The translations under genes were made by a program, and so were the position numbers. Positions 1-12,351 of a stretch of 64,000 nt of DNA are shown in pieces. Position 1 is the stretch's first letter. Every line of letters starts with the position of its first letter. A model generated the notes under the pieces. That model was given only the letters and a program-made list of their open reading frames with translations, ran no database searches and was not told the origin of the DNA. Source of the DNA: Artemia franciscana (Eukaryota > Arthropoda > Branchiopoda > Anostraca > Artemiidae); NCBI RefSeq assembly GCF_032884065.1, contig NC_088868.1, positions 1,300,001-1,364,000 on the forward strand. The letters are read 5' to 3'.

Positions 1-563
1 TCTGGCTGAATTGGGTATATTATACTTCCGCTATTATAAGTTAAGAAACAAATACAAATACATGACACAGGGCCGAAATATTCACAGAATTGATTTCACA
101 GTCTTGCAAAGATTTTCCCTATTGTTTCAACTTTGTATTTTTTTTTTGTTATGGAAAGGCAATGTGGTCTTCCTCGCTATTTTCTATTATAAGTTTCTGC
201 TTTATTTACCCCTGTCTTATAGGAACAAGAAAATAATTCGGTATTTCCGTGCTTCTGACATTGTTGCTTCTTTGTGGAAGTTGGCTCAAAATTGGGAAAG
301 GATTATGTTTTTTCTCTGGGCCCCTTCCACCCCTTATTTCGTTTATTTATCCGTTAGTTTTCACCTGTTTTCGTTTTATAGTTGTGTTGCATATATTTTA
401 TGTTTCGTATAGTTGTGTTATTTTTCTTTCATTATCTTTTATGTACTCCACTTGTCTTGTAATGGGTTAAAAATAAATTATTATTATTATTAGGATGGAA
501 GAAGAGCATTTGCAGATGTTGGCCACAGGTGGCATAGTGTTGCAGTGAGTTGTTAGTAGTAGA
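1..563 (+). repeat. 3' end of a non-LTR-like repeat with (ATT)n tail, plus flank
   Basis: A T-rich sequence ends in AATAAATTATTATTATT near 490. The same segment occurs inverted at about 8945-9325, including the CTTCTTTGTGGAAGTT motif and the flank after the tail (GATGTTGGCCAC, GTGTTGCAGTGA). A short trinucleotide tail is typical of CR1-like non-LTR elements. No reverse transcriptase is visible here, so the class is an inference. Confidence 0.45.
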
Positions 564-2250
564 TCAAACAGTTCGTGGTAACGAACTGTAGTAAGGAGCG
601 ACCCGGCTCAATAGCAACCGAAACTATAAAAAATAGAACTTTGATACCAATAGTTACATCAAAAGAATTGTATTTTAATGCTGATTTTAAATATATAAAT
701 TTCATCAAGATTAGTTATACTCATCAAAAGTTACGAGCCTGAGAAAATTTGCCTCATTTTAGTAAATAGGGGAAACATCCCCTAAAAGTCATACAATCTT
801 AACGAAAATCACACCATCAGATTCAGCGTATCAGAGAACCATTTTGTAGAAGTTTCAAGCTCCTATCTACAAAAATGTGGAATTTCGCATTTTTTGCCAG
901 AAGACTGATCACGGATGGGTGTTTATTTGTTTTTTGTTTTTGTTTTTTTTTCCCAGGGGTGATCGGATCGACTGAGTGGTCCTGGAATGTCGCGAGAGGG
1001 CTCATTCTAACGGAAATTAAAAGTTCTAGTGCCCTTTTTGATGTGACCAAAAAATTGGAGGGCACCTAGGCCCCCTCCCAAGCCCATTTTTTCCCAAAAG
1101 TCACCAGATCAAAATTCTGAGATAGCCATTTTATTCACCATAGTGAACCTAAAACCTAATAACTATGTCTTTAAGGACGACTTACTCCCCCGCAGTCCTC
1201 GTGAGAGGGGCTACAAGTTACAAACTTTGACCTGTGTTTACATAGTTATGTTTACTGGGAAGTGTACAAATGTTTTCAGGGGATTTTTTTTTGGTTTATC
1301 GGAGAGATTTTTTGGGGGGGGGGGGGTTACGTGGGAGGATATTTCAATGGAGACACTTCTCATGGGGGAAGAAAATTTTAATTAAGGGGGCACAGGATTT
1401 TCTAGCATTATTTGAAAAAACAATCCAAAAATAAATATGAAAAGTTTTTGTTCTACTGAAATTAAGGAGCAGCATTGAAACTTAAAACGAACAAAAATTA
1501 TTACACATATGAGGGATTTACCTCCTCGCTATACCTCACTCTTTACGCTAAAGTATTTTTAGTAATTTCAACTATTTATTCTACGGCCTTTGTGATTCAG
1601 AGGTCATTCTTAAGGAATTGGTACTAAATCTAAGCTTTAGCGTAAAGAGCGAGGTATCAACGAGGTTTGAACCCCCTCATACAGGCAATAAAAACATACA
1701 AATCTAGAAGTTCGTTACGTAAGTTAATTCGTAAGTTACGTATATTTGTTACCAATGAAAACGTTTGTAAAAAATTAAAAGTTCTAGTTGCTTTTTTAAG
1801 TAATCAAAAACTTGGAGGGCAACTAGGCCTCCTCCCACGCTCCTTTTTTCTCAAAATCTTCCGATTAATTGCAATTAATTAATATGTAAATTTCGTTTTA
1901 ATTATCTACGTGCGGAGAGCCAAGATCAAAACATGCATTAATTCAAAAACGTCCAGAAATTAAATAAAAAAAACAATTTTCTTTTAAATGAAAGTAAGGA
2001 GCAACATTAAAACTTAAAACGAACAGAAATTACTCCGTATATGAAAATGGCTTTTCCTCCTCAACGCCCCGCTCTTTACGCTAAAGTTTCTTACTGTTTT
2101 AAAAATAGAGTTAACAGAAAGAGTCAAACTTTAGTGTAAAGAGCGAGGAGTTGAGGAGGAAAAGCCCCTTTCATATACAGAGTAATTTCTTTTCGTTTTA
2201 AGTTTTAATGTTGCTCCTTCCTTTCATTTAAAAAAACTTGTTTTTTTTAT
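564..2250 (+). repeat. Family A foldback repeat, copy 1 (left arm and central hairpin)
   Basis: The copy starts TCAAACAG followed by the hairpin cagttcgtggtaacgaactg (569-588: 8-bp arms, GGTA loop). It runs through the shared landmarks CATCAGATTCAGCGTATC, GTTCTAGTGCCCTTTTT and TTAAAACTTAAAACGAAC. It ends in an inverted repeat at 1985-2240 whose arms contain GCTCTTTACGCTAAAG and its complement. No coding capacity is seen, suggesting a non-autonomous element. Confidence 0.7.
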
Positions 2251-2640
2251 TTAATTAAAGAAAGAAAACGATCAAAAGTGGGGTTCTTAAAGGCCAAATA
2301 AAAACATTGAAGAAAACAGAAAGCGAATATTTTGAGAGAACAACCGCCTCTCTTCTTCAGCGCTGATCAAGGAAAAAACAAACACCAAAAACAAGCTCGG
2401 AAAGTACAACAAAACCAATGAAAGAAAACTGCCTAGAAATTAAATAAAATTCAATAAAGACCTAAAATTAAAAGAATTAAAATCAAATACCCAACAAACA
2501 ATAAAGTGAGTTATTGGCCAATATTCGCGATTTGCACATAATCCAAACAAATCTGAACTGCCAACGACAGATACTAACGTAAAACTGAGAAATAAAAGAA
2601 AAAAAATGCATTCATTCAAACAAACGAAGAAGCTATTGAA
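2251..2640. other. unassigned AT-rich stretch
   Basis: A-rich sequence between two family A copies. I see no ORF of interest, hairpin or recognisable repeat in it. Confidence 0.4.
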
Positions 2641-5365
2641 TCAAACAGTTCGTGGTAACATAGAAAATAGAAGGAAACACCCGTAAAAGTCGTAGAATCT
2701 TAACAAAAATAGAAACTTGACGAAAATCACACCATCAGATTCAGCGTATCGGAGAACCTTTTTGTAGAAGTTTCAAGCTCCTATCTACAAAAATGTGGAA
2801 TTTTGCATTTTTTGCCAGGAGACTGATCACGGATGCGTGTTTCTTTGTTTCGTTTTTTTTCCCAGGGGTGATCGTATCGACTTAATGGTCCTAGAATTTC
2901 GCGAGGGGGCTCATTCTAAGGGAAACCAAAAGTTCTAGTGCCCTTTTTAAGTGACCAAAAAAATTTGTCACTTATTCATTAATCGCTCATTTTTTCCTAA
3001 TGTCACCAGATAAAAATTCTGAGATTGCCATTTTATTCACCTTAGTCGAAAAACCTATTAACTGTGTCTTTGGGGCTGACTTTCTCCCCCGCAGTCCCCG
3101 TAGGAGGGGCTGCAAGTTACAAACTTTGGCCAGTGTTAACTTATAGTAATAGTTATTGGGAAGTTTACAGACGTTTTCAGGGGGATCTTTTAATGGAGGA
3201 ATTTGTCATTGGGGAAAAGAATTTCCATGAAGGGGCTGCAGGATTTTCTAGCATTTAAAAAAATAATGAAAAATAAATATGAAAAGTTTTTTCAACTGAA
3301 AGTAAGGAGCAGCATTAAAACTTAAAACGAACGGAAATTATTACGCACATGAGGGGTTCACCTGCTCGTAATACCTCGCTCTTTACGGTTAAGGATTTTT
3401 ATTAATTTCGACTATTTGTTCTACGGCCTTTGTGATTCCGGGAGGAACCAGGACAAAATTTAAGCTTTAGTGTAAAGAGCGAGGTATTGACGAAGGGGTG
3501 AACCCCCTCAAATACGTAATAAAAACATACGAATATAGAAGTACGCTACGTAAGTCACTTTGTAAGTTACGTATATATTTTTTACTAATAAAAACGTTCG
3601 TAAAAAAAATAAAAGTTCTAGTTGCCTTTTTAAGTAATCAAAAAATTGGAGGGCAGCTAGGCCTCCTCCCCCGCTACTTTTTCTCAAAATCTTCCGATTA
3701 AAACTATAAGAAAGCCATTTAGCCAACAAAAAAATAAGCAAATTTAGTTTTAATTATTTATGTGCGGAGAGTTGAAATCAAAACATGCATTAATTCAAAA
3801 AAGTTCAGAAATTAAATGAAAAAAACAAACTTCTTTTAACTGAAAGTAAGGAGCTACATTAAGGAGCGAAGTTTCTTTAATGGTTTTAAAAGTAGAGTTG
3901 TGACAAAGAGTCAAACTTTAGCGTAAAGAGTGAGATTTTGAGGAGGGGATAACCCCCTTTACCATACGGAATAATTTCTGTCCGGTTTAAGTTTTAATGT
4001 CGCTCCTTACTTTCAGTTAAAAAAAAGTTTTTTTTTTCATTTAATAAATAGTAGAACTGTTAGTAGTAGAACTGAAGAAAACAAAAAAGACCAGAGACTG
4101 AAATTGTTTTTATAAGTAATTAAATAAAAACACAGGTTTTTTGAAATGAAAGTAGGGAGTGACATTAAAACTTAAAACGAACAGAAATTACTCCGTCTAT
4201 GAAAGGGGCTTTTCCTCCTCGACACCCCGCTCTTTACGCTAAAGTTTTTTTTATTGTTTTAAAGAGTAGAGTTGCGAGAAAGAAACAAACTTTAGCGCAA
4301 GGAGCGGGGTTTCGAGGAGGAAAAGCCCCTTTCATAGACGGAATAATTTCTTTTCGTTTTAAGTTTTAATGTCGCTTCTTACTTTCATTTCAAAAAACTT
4401 GTTTTTTTATTTAATTTCTGAAAGTTTTTGAATTAATGCATGTCTGATTTTGGCTCTCCGTACATAAATTATTAAATGAAATTTGCATATTAATTCTTTT
4501 TCTGGCTAAATGGCTTTCTCTTAGTTATGATCAGACAATTTTGAGAAATAAGGGGTGGGGAAGGAGGCCTAGTTGCCCTCTAATTTTTCGATTACTTAAA
4601 AAGGCAACTAGATCTTTTAATTTTTAACAAACGTTTTTATTAGTAAAAAATATACGTAGCTTAAGAATTAACTTACGTAACAAACTTTTATTTTCTTATA
4701 TTTTGATTATATATATGAGGGGGTTGGTCCCTTCGTTAATGCCTCGCTCTTCACACTAAATCTTGTTTTGTCCCAATTCTTTAAGAATGACCCCTGAATC
4801 AGAAAGGCCGTCGAATAAATAGTTGAAATTACTTAAAAAAATTTTAGCATAAAGAGCGAAGTATTTATCTCCTCCTAAATACCTCGCTCTTTATGCTAAA
4901 GTATTTTTAGAACCCTTCATATGCGTAATAATCTTTGTTCGTTTTAAGTTTTAATGCTTCTCCTTACTTTCAATTGAAAAAAACTTTTACATGTTTATAT
5001 TTTCATTGGTTTTTTTTTTAATAGTAATGCTAGAAAATCCTGCGCCCTTTTCATTGAATTTCTCTTCCCCCATGAAATATTCCTCCAAGGAAAGATCCTC
5101 CCATATAGCCCCCTCCACAGAACCCCACACCCAAACCAAAAAAATCCCCCTGATAACGTCGGTACACTTCCCAGTAACCATTACTGTATGTAAACATTGG
5201 TCAAAGTTTGTAACTTGCAGCCCCTCCCCCAGGGACTGTGGGGGGTAAGTCATCCGAAAAGACATAGTTATTATGGTTTTCGACTATGCGGAACAAAATG
5301 GCTATCTGAAAACTTTGATCCGTTGACTTTGGGAAAAAAATTAGTGGGAGGGGGCCTAGATCCCA
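2641..5365 (+). repeat. Family A foldback repeat, copy 2 (both arms, disturbed centre)
   Basis: The left arm starts at 2641 but has lost part of the terminal hairpin by a small deletion. Two successive inverted repeats (about 3835-4022 and 4140-4392) form the centre. The right arm from about 4400 is the complement of the left: TGCTAGAAAATCCTGCGCCC at 5028 pairs with the GCAGGATTTTCTAGCA type of the left arm. The right arm stops at about 5365, inside GGGGGCCTAGAT, where a minisatellite begins. Confidence 0.65.
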
Positions 5366-5520
5366 AATAGAAGACATTTTTTGGTCCCAAATAGAAGAAA
5401 TAGACGAAATTTTTTGGTCCCAAATAGAAGAAATAGAGGGAATTTTTTGTCGCGAATAGAAGAAATTTTTTGGTCCCAAGTAGAAGAAATAGAAGAAATT
5501 TTTTGGTCCCAAGCGAAATT
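5365..5520 (+). repeat. short minisatellite of TGGTCCCAAATAGAAGAAAT units
   Basis: Five or six imperfect copies of a unit containing TTTTTGGTCCCAAATAGAAG. The same motif recurs in opposite orientation at 8615-8735, so the two arrays bracket about 3.1 kb. Confidence 0.65.
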
Positions 5521-6320
5521 TGAATTCTACAAATAAACCCGGAAAGCCTTTTTTTCTTGACTGATTTAAAAATTCAGATTTTTCAAGATTTAATTAACGA
5601 GAGAGTTACAGGATACATAAATTATATTGAGCATGGAGTTCACAAACTTAACGAATTAAATTGAAGCATATTATCAATTAAGGTAATTTCCCAAAACCCC
5701 TTTATTAGTGGACGTTTTATGTGACTGGTAATTCATAATTTTATAAAGTTTTTAAGTTTGTAATTAGTTTCAGAAAAGAATCTGTTCCTTAATTTAGAAG
5801 AAAATAATGGTTTTCTAACAAAACTGTTTTAACTTTTAAGACCCTATACTTGTGTCACCAGAGAGTGGTTAGTGTTGATATAGCTCCTGGCCAAAGTGAA
5901 TACAATAAAACTTCAACTGGAATTATAGGCTCCCGTGTATTTGTCCCCTGCCCCTTTCCCGCTTTATCCCTAGACCTATTTAAAAGTAATTCAGTATCAT
6001 TTTATTGAAGAAACCACGTCATTTTAGTAATGATGATATTACGTTTAAAGTTCTATAATTTATTACCACCATACCAATGTATAGACAAATGGACCCTGAC
6101 CACCTGAAAAAAATTTCACAATTTTTTTTTTTGCTTACAGGCACGTCTCTAAAATAAAGTATTAGACACTCTTTTTTTTAACTTAAATGGGAAAAAACAA
6201 TGGGACTATATAGCTTTTCAAAAAAAAAAAAAAAAAAAACAAACGAAACGCTAAGTATATACATCCTATATTTAAACTATCAATTGATCTGAAGGGTTGT
6301 ACACTTTTAACCGTATACGC
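5521..6320. other. unassigned AT-rich stretch
   Basis: No ORF or repeat that I recognise, apart from a run of about 20 A at 6219-6239. Confidence 0.35.
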
Positions 6321-6690
6321 CAGGTAGTAAGCGCACCTCGGTCGATGAAAGTGTATTATATGCGGTGCAAAGTAGCATGGCGGAAGGTTGCTAAAATTGC
6401 CAGGACTGTTCGTGCTCTAAGGTATACACTAGGTTGTAGTAAATGACTGACCCCTTGCTGTGGTGGGGAAAGCCTCAATGATTCATCGGATGCGGCATTC
6501 ATCGATACACACCAGGTAGTATGCGCGCCTCGCTCGATGGAAGTGTATTATGTGAGGTACAAAGTAGCATGGCGGAAGGTTGCTGAAATTGCCCGGACTG
6601 TTCGTGCTCTAAGGTATACACTAGGTTGTAGTAAATGACTGACCCCTTGCTGTGGTGGGGAAAGCCTCAATGATTCATCGGATGCGAGGG
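6321..6690 (+). repeat. 192-bp tandem duplication
   Basis: Two closely similar copies, starting at CAGGTAGTA (6321) and CAGGTAGTA (6513). Both contain GCATGGCGGAAGGTTGCT and TGCTGTGGTGGGGAAAGCC. They are far less AT-rich than their surroundings. Function unknown. Confidence 0.75.
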
Positions 6691-7729
6691 CGTAGGATGC
6701 TCCTTATATTTGGCTGATTGTTTTTAGGTAAGTAAAATTTCATAATCATGTCAGAATAGTACAACAAATTGCACAACAATATTATTTATATATTTCGGAA
6801 GCACGCATGGGTAAATACAATTTTCAATTTCATCAGAGCCTAAAATGTTTTTTTTATGATTATGAAATCTGATAATTACATACAGCATCTTTTGTCTATT
6901 TCAGTACTTATGAAACTTGGACATTTAAAACATTAATCTATATATATTTTTGGTAAATATTGGCTTAACTAGAGGTATTTACAATCAGTTTTTCTTAGAA
7001 TTTATGTACTAACCGGTATAAACATATTTTTTTCTGTTTGTATTCACCAATCAGGAAACCCAAAATCTGGAACTTAATGTACGTTAAGTGAGTTAAATAC
7101 GTACGTTAAATGTTTATACCATCTCAATGGATTACTGTTTGTACCAGATGTTTCAACTTTGGTCATCCTTTTGATACCAAACGAATTGCAGGCCGTACCC
7201 GATTGTGGTGCGATGAGGTCACAAGGAAAGTTTTAAAGTGAATCAGAACTTCATGGGAGGGGGATAAAGAGTAAAGCTTTGAATGTTAGAAAGATGATCG
7301 TCTGAAGCTGTATTTGCCCTAAGTGGCTTGATGATGCAGTGAATTAGCAGTAATGTTTTTATAGTCTCATTTATTCTTTGGACATTTGCAAACTTCAGCG
7401 ATGATAACTGACAGTCTAAGATTGTGGCAACTATTATCTCGATTAGCAACTTTTATTCAAAAAGTCCCGAATGGTTTAAATTTTATGTTGACTACTGCAA
7501 TTGAATCTGCCAAGACAAATATAAACTAGGGGAAAAAAAGGACAGAACCAATGCCAAACATGCAATACAATTTTCCGTAATATAAAAAAATTTAATTTAA
7601 ATTATTTACATTACGGTAGTTTGATTTAATGGCGGTTCGGATATGATCGATAAATTATACTCTGGTTAAATAATGGGTGGTTAAGTTATGCAAGATTGGA
7701 TTTTGCGGTCACCTTTTGTATTAAGGAAT
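6691..7729. other. unassigned AT-rich stretch
   Basis: No supported gene. The open frames are short and show no recognisable domain. Confidence 0.35.
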
Positions 7730-8521
7730 AGTTTCAGCTTCAATTGAGTTTGTGTTTTTTAATGTTTGGGGTATTTTACCTCTGTATAAGGTATTTAACT
7801 AATTGGCAAGGTGGTATTTTTGCACCAGGGACATGCACAGAGGGGGAAGTCTTGGGAAACACCACCTCTCATTTGAAATCCCATTACAAAAACTATTATA
7901 AAAATATTACAAAAACTATTTTGAATTTCTGGGCACTGCTCATTCAAATTATAAACTGATTTCTTTATTACTACCCTCCCCCCCCAAAAAAAGTTTTATT
8001 ATTACCCACTCTAAAAAAATATGCGTATGTGCGTGTTCTACTCCATCAGTTGCAATAGCAGTATTTGAAACCCAGGCTAACACCTTGACTTTATTTCTGT
8101 CAAAACCATATTTTTCAAATAAATAATTTGTTTTCGGAAAATTTAGATTTAGTTTCCTGTGAACTCATGTGCTCAATATTCGAGGTAATTCACCTCTATA
8201 TAAATTACTAAACGAACTAGTAAGTTGGTATGTGTACTCCGTAGATGTAAATGGCACTAGTTGAGAATGACCTTGATACTATTTCTATTAAAAGGACATA
8301 TTTAGGCAATTCGAATTTTGTTTTAAGAAATATTTAGATTTAGTTTCAGTTGGGCTATTTTAATATTCGAGGTGTTATACCTCTATATAAAACGCTTGAC
8401 TGATTGGCAATGAGGCAGTTCTACCAGTAATGCTAATGACATCATTTGTGACCAGAGCTACCTGCTTGACGTTATTCCTGTTAAAGTGATATATTATGAC
8501 AATTCTAGTTTTGGTTTAAGA
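7730..8521 (+). repeat. degenerate tandem repeat of about 190 bp
   Basis: Units sharing ATATTCGAGGT, ACCTCTATATAA and ATTTAGATTTAGTTTC begin near 7730, 8146 and 8332. The first is longer because of extra sequence. No product. Confidence 0.55.
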
Positions 8522-8614
8522 AACATTTAGACTGATAGTATTTCCTTTTTCGGACAGATCAGGTTTTGGCAAAATAGAATTTAATAAATTTCGCTTAGGA
8601 TAAAAAAAAATCTT

Positions 8615-8735
8615 CTATTTCTAATGTTTGGGACCAAAAAATTTCTTCTATTTGGGACCAATCGGCTATTTCTTCTATTTGGGATCAAAAAAATTTTCTA
8701 TTTGGGACCAAAAAATTTTTCTTGGGAGCAATTTG
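8615..8735 (-). repeat. inverted partner of the 5.4-kb minisatellite
   Basis: Repeated TTTCTTCTATTTGGGACCAA units are the reverse complement of the array at 5365-5520. Confidence 0.65.
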
Positions 8736-8944
8736 ATCTTTTATCCACAAAGAATAACAGTTTTAGGGATTATTAAACTCGATGCATAGCACGTTTGCCA
8801 AAAAAAATATAAAAAATATAAAAAAAGAGAGAAAACGATTCGTCTGCCATGTAATAAATCCAGTTTCAATATCTCCAAAGCCTTATTACTTATAAAAACA
8901 ATTTCAGTCCCTGGTCTTTTTTGTTTCTTCAGTTCTACAACTAA

Positions 8945-9325
8945 CAAGTCACTGCAACACTAAGCCACCCGTGGCCAACATCTACGGATTCTCTTCATCC
9001 ATCTTAATAATAATAATTTATTTTTAACCCACTAAAATACAAGACAAGTGGAGTACATAAAAGACAATGAAAGAAAAATAACACAACTATACCGGAGATA
9101 AACATATACAACACAACCATAACTCAACTAACGAAAGAACCTCTAAAAGATAACACAACTAAAACGAACACAGGTGAAAACTAACGGATAAATAAACAAA
9201 CTAAGGCGTGGAAGGAGCCCAGAGAAAAAAAAAACATAACCCTTAACCAATTTCGAGCCTAACTTCCACAAAGAAGCAACTATCCAGTCTCTGACCTGTT
9301 AAGACCAATTCGTTCTTTTAAAAGG
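8945..9325 (-). repeat. second, inverted copy of the (ATT)n-tailed repeat
   Basis: On the minus strand it reads as the 3' part of the repeat at 1-563, ending in TTATTATTATTAAG at about 9004, and then shows the same flanking GTTGGCCAC and GTGTTGCAGTGA motifs. Both copies therefore extend past the tail into shared sequence. Confidence 0.5.
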
Positions 9326-9339
9326 ATTAAATCAAAAAA

Positions 9340-10725
9340 TTGTTTTTTTAACTGAAAGTAAGGAGCGACATTAAAACTTAAAACAAACAAAAATTACTCC
9401 GTATATGAAATGGGTTGTCCCCTCCTCAACGCCTCGCTCTTTACGCTAAAGCTTTTAATTGTTTTAAAAAGTAGAATTGTGGCAAAGAGTCAAACTTTGG
9501 CGTAAAGAGCGAGGGATTGCGGACAGGACAACTCATTTCATATACGGAGTAATTTCTGTTCGTTTTAAGTTTTAATGTCGCTCCTTACTTTCAGTTAAAA
9601 AAACTATTTTTTTATTTAATTTCTGAACGTTTTTGAATTAATGCATGTTTAATTGGCTCTCCGCACACAAATTATTGAAATGAAATTTGTATATTAATTT
9701 TGTTTTGGCTAAATGGCTTTCTCTTAGTTGTGTTCAGACGATTTTGAGAAATAAGGGGTGGGGAAGGAGGCATAGCTGCCCTCCAATTTTTCGTTTACTT
9801 AAAAAGGCTACTAGAACTTTTAATTTTTAACGAACGTTTTTATTAGTAAAAAATATACGTAACTTAAGAATTAGCTTACGTAACAAACTTTTATATTCTT
9901 GTATTTTTATTATGTACTAAATCGTAAGTTTTGTCCCAATTCTTTAAGAATGACCCCTGAATCAAAAAGGACGTGGAGTAAATAGTTGAAATTACTAAAA
10001 ATACTTTAGCATAAAGAGCGAGGTATTTATCTCCTCCTAAATACCTCACTCTTTATGGTAAAGTATTTTTAGAACACCTCATATGCGTAACAATTTTTGT
10101 TCGTTTTAAATTTCAATGCTATTCCTTACTTTCAATTGAAAAAACGTTTTCATGTTTATTTTTCCATTGTTGTTTATAGTAATGCTAGAAAATCCTGCGC
10201 CCTTTTTATTGAATTTTTCTTCCCCCATGACATATTCCTCTAAGGAAAGATCCTCCCATATAGCCCCCTCCCATCAACCCCACCCACCAAACCAAAAAAA
10301 ATCCCCGTTTTCGACTATGCGGACCAAAATGGCTATCTCAAAATTTTAATCTGTTGATTTTTGGAAAAAAATGAGCGTGGGAGGGGGCCTAAGTTCCCTC
10401 CAATTTTTTTGATCACTTAAAAAGGGCACTAGAACTTTTCATTTCCGTAAGAATGAGCCCTCTCGCGACACTCTAGGACCACTTGATCGATACGATGACC
10501 CCTGGGGAAAAGAAAAAACAAAACAAAAAACAAACAAACAAATAAACACGCACCCGTGATTTGTCTTCTGGCAAAAAAATACGAAATTCCACATTTTTTT
10601 TGATAAGAGCTTGAAATTTTTGCTATAGGGCTCTCTGATACGCCAAATGCGATGGTGTGATTTTCGACTTTTAAGATTCTATGACTTTTAGGGGATGTTT
10701 CCCCCTATTTTCCAAAATAAGGCAA
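9340..10725 (-). repeat. Family A foldback repeat, copy 3 (central hairpin and one arm)
   Basis: An inverted repeat at about 9350-9600 is followed by the reverse-complement arm, with GGCTCTCCGCAC, AATCCTGCGCCC and ACGATGACCCCTGGGG. It ends at the ATTTTCCAAAATAAGGCAAA landmark near 10725. The opposite arm is missing. Confidence 0.65.
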
Positions 10726-10728
10726 ATT

Positions 10729-11825
10729 ATGGCGATTACATCGGCATCGGATAATTCAATGTTGAATGACTTCAGCTCGCCCGATTCAAGAGGAGTAGAA
10801 AATATTTCAGGTTAGGTAGTTAGCTGACAATATTAGCACAATTTTGGCCACAATTCAATCAAATACTGAAATTCTGAATGATTTATCTGGATCAATTAGG
10901 TCCATTGAATCCCGATTATCACACCTTGAGAATTCTGCTGCTACCTCCCAAAAGGAAGTCCTCGAAATAAAACCTAAAATAGCTACTGTTGAAAGTGAGT
11001 CAAAAACGATAAAAAGTAATTTATCTCTATTAGCGGAAAAAAATGTTCGTTTAACAGGAGTTATTTCCTTTCTCTAAACCTTAAAATTTTATACCATTCT
11101 CTAATTGAATCATATTTTAATTATTGCCCCATAGTTCATCTAAACACATTTATGGTCCATCTGCAACCTCTTCAGATAATTCAAAATAAGGCAATTAGAA
11201 TTCTGGATGCTTTTGTTCATCGCCCTGCGAGACTTAAAAATCTGTAAGAACCCAAACTTTATATATTTTTCTCAATATACTTAATCTCAAACAATTGAAG
11301 GACGTACATACAGCAATGTGGTATTATGATATCCAATCCTCGGCAAATTATTTCCATGATTTGGGTATAATTGGGACTCCCACTTCTCCTGCCCACTGCA
11401 TCCGTTCCAAGAAGAATTAACTTCCACCAATCAAATCAGAAAGAGCTAGATTCTCAATCAGATACCAGATTCCTCATATTGTAAATAAACTTAACTTAGT
11501 AGAAATGTCCCGAAGTTTCAAAAGTCGATTTTTCTTTGAAAAAACATATTTCAAAAATAATTCTTTTCCTAGATGTCACGATTAATTAATAATAGATTTT
11601 AGTATGTACTTTCCTATGGTGTTCTTACGCTGGGGTGGCCTCCTCTATGATCTCCTACCTTGTATGTTTTTTTTTCTTTTTGGAATTATTAGTATGACGA
11701 GACGTTGTGTTTTTTTTTCTATGCATTTGCACTGCCCCAGCCTTACAAGTTCTACTCTCTGTTGGGGCATAATATTGTTTTTGTATATTTTTAATTTGAA
11801 TTAATAAATATTGATTGATTCCGTA
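10729..11825 (+). pseudogene. internally deleted non-LTR retrotransposon (ORF1 fused to RT tail)
   Basis: From ATG at 10729 the sequence encodes the start of an ORF1-like protein. After one frameshift a coiled-coil segment follows (10844-11077: SIESRLSHLENSAA, IKPKIATVESESK). Directly after it, in another frame, comes a tail typical of non-LTR ORF2 C-termini: YFNYCPIVHLN, HLQPLQIIQNKAIRILDAF, then IKSERARFSIRYQIPHIVN (to about 11585). The endonuclease and RT catalytic core are missing between them. The 3' end near 11820 carries an ATTGATTGATT tail. A dead deletion derivative of a CR1/Jockey-like element is the best reading. Confidence 0.7.
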
Positions 11826-12351
11826 AAGAAGTAATAATGTCAGAAGCCTTAAATACCGAATTATTTTCTTGTTCCTATAAGATAGGGGTCAATAAAACAG
11901 AAACTTACAATAGCGGAAATATAATGTACGCCATTCAGCCAGATCCGTTTTTTTTCAGGATAGGTGAAATACCAGACAGAAAATGTATTGAATGGTCACG
12001 AAATCTACTATATAGCAATGAAAACCCTTTTCGAGATCAATAACAACGATTAGCCACTATTTTACCAGAATTCGCTTTAAGTTTTTCTCTAACATCCCGT
12101 ACAATATTGGTCCTAAAATCTATTCAAAGTTCTATTTAAATCTATTGAAAGCTCCCCTGTTTAAACCTCCCAATATAGTTTCAGTTTCCTTTAAATCATT
12201 TCTTTTAACTTCCTCTCACCCCATTCGGAGACGGCCTTTGAGTTTTTTTCTACCCCAGATGGATAGCCAAAAAATATAATCTTCGGCAATCAGTCATCCA
12301 TCATTTGTAAAATGGGGACTAGCCATTTTAATCTATCTTTCATAATCAAAC
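11826..12351. other. unassigned stretch
   Basis: Contains an open frame at 11837-12043 that resembles nothing I know. No other structure is seen. Confidence 0.35.
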
